This document shows positions 1-5,797 of a stretch of 7,779 bases of DNA, in pieces. The stretch is from the NCBI GenBank assembly GCA_019420425.1, contig JAHZHG010000047.1, positions 1 through 7,779 of the forward strand, in the 5' to 3' direction. The notes under the pieces were generated by a model. It was not told the DNA's origin. It did not search any database and saw only the letters and a program-made list of their open reading frames with translations. The DNA comes from Clostridiales bacterium. GTDB taxonomy: Bacteria > Bacillota > Clostridia > Lachnospirales > Lachnospiraceae. The position numbers and the translations under genes were made by a program. Each line of letters begins with the position of its first letter. Position 1 is the first letter of the stretch.

Positions 1-5
1 ACGGT

Positions 6-740
6 TTACCGGATTTTGTTCCGATATTCATTGGCCGATACTCCCACGTGTTTTTTGAATACCCGGGAGAAATGGGCCAGATCCAGAAAGCCCACCATCT
101 CCGCAATATCACTTATACGCAGGGATTGGTCATTTAACAGCGCTTTTGCCTCATTAATGCGGATGGAGTTCAGCAGCTCGGAAAAGCTCTGGCCGGTGTG
201 CTTATTCAGCAGCTTGCTCAGGTGCCACTGGCTGACATACGTCTGCTCGGCCACCTCGCTTAGCGTAATCTTCCGCCCATAATTTTCCTTCATGTAGTTC
301 AGGGCGTTGCGGACAATAAAGCTGCCCGCCCCTGTCTGCTCCTCCTCGGCTCCTTCAATATTTTTCTTTTTCAAATTGGCCACCATTTTTTCGATGGCCT
401 CCTCTATCTCGTGCATACTGGACGGTTTCAAAATAAAGCGGGTTATCCCCAGCCGTATGGCCTCCTGGGCATAGTCGAAATTCCGGTATCCGGTAAGAAT
501 CGTAAATTCGGTGTCCTCAAATTCGGATTTCAGCGCAGCCACCATCATCAGCCCGTCTATGCCCGGCATGGCAATATCGGAAAATACGATATTCGGCTTT
601 TCCTTCCGAATCAGTTCTATTCCTTCCAGTCCATCGTTGGCTGAGCCAACCACCTCGCAGCCCCACTTTTCCCACGGTACTGTACGGGTCAGCCCCTCCA
701 CGATGATCGGCTCGTCATCAATAAGCACTACCTTATACAA
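6..740 (-). CDS. YesN-type response regulator (REC + AraC-family HTH)
   Basis: Cytoplasmic transcription regulator, probably the partner of the kinase at 4001-5749. From the TTG start it has 244 residues. Residues 1-120 form a receiver domain with the acidic pair D8-D9, phosphoacceptor D55 (in SDIAMPGIDG), T83 (LTGY) and K105 (FILKP). After a short acidic linker, residues 145-244 form an AraC/XylS DNA-binding domain with two helix-turn-helix units, at about 158-183 and 208-234; the second carries the typical HFSRVFKKHVG stretch. It is shorter than many YesN proteins because it has almost no central region. Start choice: TTG at 738-740 follows AGGTGAT with the same 8-nt in-register spacing as its neighbours and gives the family-typical MYKVVLIDDE. 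A GTG three codons upstream (749) is the alternative, with a weaker AGGA site. All key residues are present. The family is certain; the target promoters are inferred. Confidence 0.95.
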   Translation of the reverse strand: MYKVVLIDDEPIIVEGLTRTVPWEKWGCEVVGSANDGLEGIELIRKEKPNIVFSDIAMPGIDGLMMVAALKSEFEDTEFTILTGYRNFDYAQEAIRLGITRFILKPSSMHEIEEAIEKMVANLKKKNIEGAEEEQTGAGSFIVRNALNYMKENYGRKITLSEVAEQTYVSQWHLSKLLNKHTGQSFSELLNSIRINEAKALLNDQSLRISDIAEMVGFLDLAHFSRVFKKHVGVSANEYRNKIR

Positions 741-744
741 ACAA

Positions 745-751
745 ATCACCT
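745..751 (-). promoter_or_regulatory. Ribosome binding site deciding a TTG start for the response regulator
   Basis: AGGTGAT on the minus strand matches the 3' part of the full Shine-Dalgarno consensus. From its GG to the TTG at 740 there are 8 nt, as for the other transporter-region genes. The GTG inside this site is the alternative start at 749, which has only AGGA eight bases upstream. Confidence 0.5.
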
Positions 752-761
752 GCTCTATCCT

Positions 762-790
762 ACCTTAGCTTTTGCCGCCAAGTTTGTCAA
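762..790 (-). promoter_or_regulatory. Candidate promoter of the response regulator
   Basis: A perfect TTGACA -35 box (785-790) is followed after 17 bp by TAAGGT (762-767), a weak -10 box with three of six consensus bases. It lies in the short gap after the second permease gene. If active, it would give the regulator its own transcript with a leader of about 15 nt. The weak -10 box is the main doubt. Read-through from the transporter genes is the alternative source of expression. Confidence 0.3.
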
Positions 791-806
791 TAGCCAATTG
801 CCGCCA
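772..806 (-). repeat. 9-bp direct repeat TGGCGGCAA, two copies
   Basis: TGGCGGCAA occurs on the minus strand at 798-806 and again at 772-780, starts 26 bp apart. The copies bracket the TTGACA box ahead of the response regulator gene. The first copy also touches the end of the second permease gene at its stop codon region. AraC-type regulators commonly bind direct repeats, so an operator is possible, but 26 bp is not a whole number of helical turns and this is unproven. Confidence 0.4.
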
Positions 807-807
807 G

Positions 808-1671
808 TTATCCTTTAATCGCTCCTGCCGTCATTCCCTTGATGATGTATTTCTGCAGGAAGATATACACGATAATTACCGGAACGACAACCAGCGTTAC
901 CGCCGCTGCCATCAGTCCATAGTTGGTTCCCTCCATCGCGGTCAGCTCCTTCAGCAGCCGGGTAATGGCCCACTGGGTTTTGATCTTCAGGAAGAAGGTC
1001 TGGTTAAACAGGTCGTTGTAGCTCCACAGGAAGGAGAAAATCGCAACTGTGGCAAAGGACGGTTTCGTCAGCGGAACAACGATTTTGAAAAAAATCTGCC
1101 CGCTGTTGCAACCCTCCAGATAAGCGGCCTCTTCCAGCTCCACCGGAAGCCCCCGGATGTAGCCCATCAGCACGATGATGGCAAAGGAAAGGTTGCCGGC
1201 GATCTGCGGAAGGGCGCAGGAGAGCAGGGAAAGCCAGCGGTTGCTGCTGTTTGCAATTCCCCAGGAGGTTTCCATCCGGAATACCGGGATAATCGTTGCA
1301 AATACGGGGAACATCATGCTGGCCATAATCAGCGAGCTGAGGAATCCCCTCAGCCTGAAGTCGTACCGGACCAGGGCAAAGGCGGCCAGACCTGCCAGCA
1401 GCATAACGACTCCGGCTACCGTCAGCGACATCACAATACTGTTGAAGTACGCGCCGAAAATCGGTACGCGGTCAAAGGCCCTGCGGTAGTTTGCCATGGT
1501 GAATAGCTCGCCCAGCGGCAGAGAAAAGGAATCCGAAAGAATGTGCGTCTTCAGCTTAAAGGAATTTAAGATTACCCAAAGCAGCGGATATATCGTGGTC
1601 AGCGCCCAGGCGATCAGCACCCCGTAGATCAGGATATACCATGGGGAATGTTTTTTTCTCTTTGTGGTCAT
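808..1671 (-). CDS. Sugar ABC transporter permease, MalG/CUT1 type
   Basis: Inner subunit of the membrane channel that takes sugar delivered by the binding protein encoded at 2672-3892; pairs with the permease encoded just upstream. The 287 residues have a short basic N-terminus (MTTKRKKH), a first membrane segment at about 12-36, and further segments near 76-101, 109-131, 150-170, 203-218 and 257-274, the six expected for this family. The cytoplasmic EAA loop that docks the ATPase lies at 180-203 (EEAAYLEG...KIVVPLTKP), with EGC where most relatives have DGA. The length is normal. The ATG has AAAGGAG at 1681-1687, close to the previous gene's stop, so the two permeases are surely co-translated from one message. 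No ATPase gene is in the window, so a shared MsmX/MalK-like ATPase from elsewhere is inferred. The sugar is unknown. Confidence 0.97.
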   Translation of the reverse strand: MTTKRKKHSPWYILIYGVLIAWALTTIYPLLWVILNSFKLKTHILSDSFSLPLGELFTMANYRRAFDRVPIFGAYFNSIVMSLTVAGVVMLLAGLAAFALVRYDFRLRGFLSSLIMASMMFPVFATIIPVFRMETSWGIANSSNRWLSLLSCALPQIAGNLSFAIIVLMGYIRGLPVELEEAAYLEGCNSGQIFFKIVVPLTKPSFATVAIFSFLWSYNDLFNQTFFLKIKTQWAITRLLKELTAMEGTNYGLMAAAVTLVVVPVIIVYIFLQKYIIKGMTAGAIKG

Positions 1672-1692
1672 TGTTTTCTACTCCTTTCCCCT

Positions 1693-2580
1693 TTAATAGT
1701 CCTTTTCCTTAAAGATTTTGCCGATTACTTTAGATACAATTACTCCCAGGACGACGATGAATACGGCAATGGTACAGCCGTAGTCTGTATTACGCGTCTC
1801 CTGCGCGTGATAATACATATACGTACCGGTCAGCCACGTGGAATTTAGCGGCATACCCTTGGGGAACATTACCCACGGCAGGTCGAATACTTTCAGAGAA
1901 CCCGTGACCGCCAGAACTACGCAGGTGCACATTACGTTGTGCAGCAAAGGCAGGGTCAGATAGCGGACTCGCTGGAAACGGGATGCTCCGTCTATTTCTG
2001 CGGATTCATACAGCTCCGGCGAAATATTGTTCAGACCGGTAATGATGATAACAAAGTAGAAGCCCACGTACTGCCACATAACCGGCAGCATCATCGTAAC
2101 CAGGGCATGGGCCTGATCCTTCCAGTCCGTCAGCTTCTGCGCTCCCAGGTTTTCCAGAATCTGGTTTACCATTCCCTTGTCATACAGGAAAATCAGATTA
2201 AACAAAAGTCCCAGAGCCGTTGCGGAAATAACAATGGGGAAGAAATATACGACACGGAAAAATTTGGCCCCGTGGCGGATATTATCCACCAGTACAGCCA
2301 GGATCAGGGCAACCCCCACCTGTCCCACAATCGTCACCACGATCATGATCAGGGTATTGACCAGTGCGGTACGCATGTTTTTGTCCTGGAACATCTCTAC
2401 ATAATTGCTGTACCACGGGTCATTCCAGCCCTTGCTCGGCGCAGCCATTCCCGGAATGTTCTGAAAACTGTTGAGTATGTTCATGATAAAGGGATAGTAG
2501 AGAAACACGCTGAGAAAGATAAATGCAGGCACAAGGACAAAAAACAGCGGCTTTTTATTTTTATATATGTTTGCTCCCAA
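1693..2580 (-). CDS. Sugar ABC transporter permease, MalF/CUT1 type
   Basis: First of the two channel subunits of the sugar importer. From the TTG start it has 295 residues: a short basic head (MGANIYKNKKP), a first membrane segment at about 10-33, then segments near 72-98, 108-132, 160-182, 214-232 and 267-286. The EAA loop is at about 192-213 (ESAEIDGAS...LTLPLL), close to consensus. Start choice: a GTG at 2589 is in frame but has no usable Shine-Dalgarno site, because AAGAAG runs directly into it. TTG at 2578-2580 follows AAGGTGA with the 8-nt in-register spacing used by its neighbours. It follows the binding-protein gene after a stem-loop at 2603-2630 and is followed 21 bp later by the second permease. 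The family is clear from the EAA loop and the topology; substrate is not predictable. Confidence 0.96.
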   Translation of the reverse strand: MGANIYKNKKPLFFVLVPAFIFLSVFLYYPFIMNILNSFQNIPGMAAPSKGWNDPWYSNYVEMFQDKNMRTALVNTLIMIVVTIVGQVGVALILAVLVDNIRHGAKFFRVVYFFPIVISATALGLLFNLIFLYDKGMVNQILENLGAQKLTDWKDQAHALVTMMLPVMWQYVGFYFVIIITGLNNISPELYESAEIDGASRFQRVRYLTLPLLHNVMCTCVVLAVTGSLKVFDLPWVMFPKGMPLNSTWLTGTYMYYHAQETRNTDYGCTIAVFIVVLGVIVSKVIGKIFKEKDY

Positions 2581-2585
2581 AACGC

Positions 2586-2592
2586 TCACCTT
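2586..2592 (-). promoter_or_regulatory. Ribosome binding site deciding a TTG start for the first permease
   Basis: AAGGTGA on the minus strand lies just ahead of TTG 2578-2580, with 8 nt from its GG to the start. The in-frame GTG at 2589 sits inside this site and lacks a site of its own, so the TTG is preferred. A less favourable start codon and the stem-loop upstream could both keep permease output below binding-protein output. Confidence 0.6.
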
Positions 2593-2602
2593 CTTATAAA
2601 AC

Positions 2603-2630
2603 GGGGATGTTACACTCCTGCAACATCCCC
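2603..2630 (-). terminator. Intercistronic stem-loop between binding protein and permease genes
   Basis: On the minus strand GGGGATGTT (2630-2622) pairs perfectly with AACATCCCC (2611-2603) around a 10-nt loop. It is followed by CGTTTTAT, a short interrupted U-run. It lies 41 bp after the binding-protein stop and 22 bp before the permease TTG. The shape fits a partial (leaky) terminator or a 3' stabiliser of the binding-protein message, as is known for malE-malF type operons, where the binding protein is needed in excess. Stem seen directly; role inferred. Confidence 0.7.
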
Positions 2631-2671
2631 TGGATTCAGTCGTTATTATTTATCGCAGAATACTTTGGTAC

Positions 2672-3892
2672 TTAGTTTGCGTAGTACACATCCAGGCCTT
2701 CCTGAACGGCTCCGGTCAGAGAGGTAACGCCGGACATCATGGACATTGCTTTGATCTGCAGGCTGTTGAAGGATGCTTCGTCAACTTCCGGCGCTGCCTT
2801 CAGTGCAGATGCGGTATGCTGAGAGAATTTTGCTACCATCTCGTCAGAGGTCATATACTCAACAAAGCTTACTGCCGCTTCTCTCTTGGCCTCGTCTTCC
2901 CATGCAGCGGCGCTGATGTAGTATCCCATGGACAGGCCGCCAATCAGGTCCGTTGCTTTTCTTTCGCCCTTGCCGGGAACGTAGGTTACGGTAAAGCCAT
3001 CCAGCTTTTCCGCATCCAGAGTCTCGGGATCATCCGGATCAGCCTGGCAGTTTCCAACAATACCGCCAACCTTCCAGGAACCGTCGATCAGGAATGCAGC
3101 CTTGCCGTCCGTGAACATGGCGAAGGTTTCATCGTCTGTTGCAGACAGTGTGTTCTCCGGGAAATATCCGGCCTCATACAGCGCCTTGATGTCTTCCATA
3201 CCGTTTACCCAGCCCTGTCCGACTTCGTCCTCAGCGCTTTCCGGAATGGTCAGGTGGTTTTCTACTGTGCCGTTGTTAAAGATAGCGAACTCCCACCAGT
3301 AATGCGGAATGTTGCCAAGCGCTGCTGCGATCGGGGTATAGCCGGCATCCTTGATCTTCTGGCAGTCCTCCATGAACTGATCCCAGGTATAATCTGTGCC
3401 CGGTACCTCTACGCCTGCCGCGTCCAGAACGGTGGTGTTCACGAACATTGCCTCCCAGTAGCCGTTTACCGGAACTGCATATTTCTTTCCGTCTACCAGG
3501 GATGCGGTGATCAGATCGTCGTTCATGTTCGCCGCATACTCCGGATAAGTCTCGCGGATGGTGTCGATATCTACTACTTTGCCTGCCTCGATGAAGGAGT
3601 TGGCGTCGGCGCCGTTGAAGTAAAACAGAACGTCGGGATCTGCTCCGGACTGGAAGTCTGCTTCAACACGTGCCTTAAATGTTTCGTCTGAGGTTGCGGA
3701 AGCGTCGTTTACGGTGTTTCCGGTAGACTCTTCCCATTCAGCTACGGCATTGCGGAAGTTCTGTGCGTTTCCGTCCTCACCTGCGAATGTGGTGGTTACG
3801 TTCAGCTCTACGCCTTCTGCTGCTGCGGTTAAGCCAACCATAGATGTGCAGGCCAGCACACCGGCCATTAAGCATGCCATTTTCTTTTTCAT
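2672..3892 (-). CDS. Extracellular sugar-binding protein of an ABC importer
   Basis: Captures the sugar outside the cell and hands it to the two permeases encoded downstream. The 406 residues begin with a signal peptide: MKKK, a hydrophobic core at about 5-22, then TAAAEG. C15 (VLAC) could be a lipoprotein cysteine, although a TAA/AAA peptidase I site at about 23-25 is also possible. The mature part has the family-1 binding-protein pattern: LNVTTTFAG at the N-terminus, DPDVLFYF near 86, a first-lobe IEAGKVVDI near 101, the VDGKKYAVPV hinge-region stretch near 133-142, the TDYTWDQFMEDC segment near 166, and FTDGKAAFLIDGSWKVG later in the second lobe. Aromatic residues such as W146, W199 and W200 are candidate sugar-stacking residues. 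The ATG has a perfect AAGGAGG at 3901-3907, the strongest site in the window, which fits a protein made in excess. A candidate promoter lies just upstream. Substrate unknown. Confidence 0.97.
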   Translation of the reverse strand: MKKKMACLMAGVLACTSMVGLTAAAEGVELNVTTTFAGEDGNAQNFRNAVAEWEESTGNTVNDASATSDETFKARVEADFQSGADPDVLFYFNGADANSFIEAGKVVDIDTIRETYPEYAANMNDDLITASLVDGKKYAVPVNGYWEAMFVNTTVLDAAGVEVPGTDYTWDQFMEDCQKIKDAGYTPIAAALGNIPHYWWEFAIFNNGTVENHLTIPESAEDEVGQGWVNGMEDIKALYEAGYFPENTLSATDDETFAMFTDGKAAFLIDGSWKVGGIVGNCQADPDDPETLDAEKLDGFTVTYVPGKGERKATDLIGGLSMGYYISAAAWEDEAKREAAVSFVEYMTSDEMVAKFSQHTASALKAAPEVDEASFNSLQIKAMSMMSGVTSLTGAVQEGLDVYYAN

Positions 3893-3938
3893 ATTCGTTT
3901 CCTCCTTGTTTTGTGGATTCTGTATAATTCGTAGTTTT

Positions 3939-3967
3939 ATTATGCACGATCCGCAAGGAAATTTGAA
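3939..3967 (-). promoter_or_regulatory. Candidate sigma-A promoter of the transporter genes
   Basis: In the 108-bp gap between the kinase and the binding-protein gene, TTCAAA (3962-3967) is followed after exactly 17 bp by CATAAT (3939-3944), matching four and five of six consensus bases. Transcription would begin near 3932 and give a leader of about 40 nt carrying AAGGAGG. The gap is AT-rich compared with the flanking genes. A 13-bp imperfect dyad (GAATGAGTTATTC, 3965-3977) overlaps the -35 box and could be an operator. No clear kinase-gene terminator is visible before it, so read-through may add to this promoter. Confidence 0.5.
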
Positions 3968-4000
3968 TAACTCATTCTGTGATTTCTTGTATTCTTTTGT

Positions 4001-5749
4001 TCATTTGTCATCAGGCGCCACACGAATAGTCAATCTGGCCAGAACAACATTTTTCTCCTTCTGCCAGATCTTCAGGCCGCAGGGCTCTCCGTAGAGAATA
4101 CGCAGGCGCTGGTTTACATTGGCAATGCCGATATTGCCGGAGGACTCTCTTCCTGCATGGCTGCCCTCCTCCAGAAGCGTCCTGATCTTTCTCTGTCCTT
4201 TCTCGGTAAGGCAGCCGCTGTTCTCTATCTCCAGATACAAAAAGCTGTCCTCCCGATAAGCGCGCAGGGCCACATGGCCCGTCCCGCACTGCACCACGCC
4301 ATGCTCGATGGCGTTTTCGATTACCGGCTGCAGGATCAGGCGCGGCACATCATAGTTCAGCAGCTTTTCCGGCACATCGATTTCCATCGTCATCCGTTTT
4401 CCCAGCCGCTCCTTTGTGATATACAGATATGCGTTGACGTAGCGCATTTCCTCCGCCAGACGCACCTCCGGCTGCTTATTCCGGTCCATTGCCGCATCCA
4501 GCAGCACAGACAAGGCCTCGATCATCTTGGTTACCCGAAGATCTCCGGCCAGACGTGCTTCCCAGTTGATGATTTCCAGCGTATTGTTCATAAAATGCGG
4601 GTTGATGTGGGACTGAAGCGCCATGATCCGTGCATCCCGCAGGGCAATTTCCTCCCGGTAAATCTGGTCAAACTGGGCCTTTAGATTTGTAGACATCTGA
4701 TTGAAGGAATCCAACAGATACTGAAATTCCCGGTTCGGGGCAGATTCACTAATCTGATACCCCAGCTGCCCTTCCTCTATCTCCTTGGAACCGCCGATCA
4801 AAATCTTCACCGGCTTCATGACATCTCTGGAAAATACGCGGAAAAGCAGCGCCATCAGCAGTACCAGGGCCGCAATCATCCCCAGGGCAATGTACTGGTA
4901 GCCATAAAATATCCTGGCCACCACGTCATCCTCCACCTCGGCAAGCGTGCGTATGCGGTAGCTGGTACCGGCCATTTCATGGTAAATGTAGGTCTTATTC
5001 TTCTTCCGTATACTGCCTCTGGCGCTGTCCGTATCCAGATCCGCAAAGGAAAGCTCCATTTTTTCTCCCTTGGTCTGCAGCAGCTGATCGCCGATCTGCA
5101 CCTCAATTCCGCCTGCCATGGGCAGCAGATTCAGACTTTCGAAGCAGTATTCCTTGTTCAGCCGGAGCACCAGGACGCATACCGGGGTATAGTCGGAATC
5201 TACCAGGTTTCTGACCAGATACAGCGCATCGTCCAGATAGAGAAACTTTATCGCCGTATTCAGCCCGGAAGCCACGGCAGCCACCGTTTCGTGGTGCCGG
5301 TTCCAGTAGATGTTGGTCTGCGCGAAGCTGCCCCGGGCTTTGGAATTGTACACGGCCCGCCGGCCCTTATCCGGATCATCATAGAACCAGAGCATGGCTG
5401 CGGACACCGCCTCATCCCTCTGATATTTATCCTGGAGATATATCGTATAGGCGCGGTTCGCCGTATCGTAGGTCAGCTCCCCGTTCCTGTATTTTTTGTT
5501 CGCCTCCACAATTGTCCGGTCGTATGACGCCGCCCGCGAGAGGGCTACCGCATGATTCAGCCGTTCCGTACAGATCTGGTCATAAAAGGCCACCTGATCC
5601 TCGTAGCTGTCAACTGCAGAATCCACCTGATTGTTTACCGCATAAAATACCATAACTGCCCCCATAAGAAACAAGGGGAAGAACCAGCACAGCAGCACTA
5701 TGCCGATAATCCTCCCCCTCACCGAATGGGCCTTTTTCTCTTTTCTCAT
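4001..5749 (-). CDS. LytS/YesM-type membrane sensor histidine kinase
   Basis: Senses an outside signal, probably the sugar or its binding protein, and phosphorylates the response regulator encoded at 6-740. From the chosen ATG it has 582 residues: basic head MRKEKKAHSVRGR, membrane segment about 14-38, an extracellular domain of roughly 245 residues, a second membrane segment about 283-306, a HAMP linker about 307-360, then the His_kinase domain with H385 in INPHF, and an ATP-binding domain with N-box ILQPVIENAIEHG (N479) and glycine box GNIGIANVNQRL near 538-549. The H-box reads SHINPHFMNNTLE rather than the usual SQINPHFLYNTLE, and the D-box reads ENSG rather than DNG.G. Start choice: ATG at 5747-5749 follows GGTGAT with 8-nt in-register spacing; the ATG four codons earlier (5761) has only a poor site. 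It follows the mutase gene by about 50 bp. Confidence 0.96.
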   Translation of the reverse strand: MRKEKKAHSVRGRIIGIVLLCWFFPLFLMGAVMVFYAVNNQVDSAVDSYEDQVAFYDQICTERLNHAVALSRAASYDRTIVEANKKYRNGELTYDTANRAYTIYLQDKYQRDEAVSAAMLWFYDDPDKGRRAVYNSKARGSFAQTNIYWNRHHETVAAVASGLNTAIKFLYLDDALYLVRNLVDSDYTPVCVLVLRLNKEYCFESLNLLPMAGGIEVQIGDQLLQTKGEKMELSFADLDTDSARGSIRKKNKTYIYHEMAGTSYRIRTLAEVEDDVVARIFYGYQYIALGMIAALVLLMALLFRVFSRDVMKPVKILIGGSKEIEEGQLGYQISESAPNREFQYLLDSFNQMSTNLKAQFDQIYREEIALRDARIMALQSHINPHFMNNTLEIINWEARLAGDLRVTKMIEALSVLLDAAMDRNKQPEVRLAEEMRYVNAYLYITKERLGKRMTMEIDVPEKLLNYDVPRLILQPVIENAIEHGVVQCGTGHVALRAYREDSFLYLEIENSGCLTEKGQRKIRTLLEEGSHAGRESSGNIGIANVNQRLRILYGEPCGLKIWQKEKNVVLARLTIRVAPDDK

Positions 5750-5753
5750 TCCG

Positions 5754-5759
5754 ATCACC
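5754..5759 (-). promoter_or_regulatory. Ribosome binding site favouring the inner ATG of the kinase
   Basis: GGTGAT on the minus strand lies 4 nt ahead of ATG 5747-5749, which gives 8 nt from its GG to the start. The longer frame starting at 5761 would place this site inside the gene and has only CAGACAGA upstream of it. Confidence 0.5.
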
Positions 5760-5771
5760 ATTCTGTCTGCC

Positions 5772-5789
5772 GGCGGCAGAGATGCCGCC
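5772..5789 (-). other. GC-rich stem-loop between mutase and kinase genes
   Basis: On the minus strand GGCGGCA (5789-5783) pairs perfectly with TGCCGCC (5778-5772) around a TCTC tetraloop. It begins 8 bp after the mutase stop codon and ends 22 bp before the kinase ATG. No U-run follows, so it is not a canonical terminator. It could stabilise the 3' end of the upstream message or modulate kinase expression. Structure seen directly; role inferred. Confidence 0.6.
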
Positions 5790-5797
5790 CTGTTGTA

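Noticed and set aside
3893..4000. Catabolite-repression (cre) site or terminator in the kinase to binding-protein gap
   Set aside because: No sequence close to the cre consensus and no strong hairpin with a U-run could be seen; only a 5-bp GAAAT/ATTTC pairing is present.
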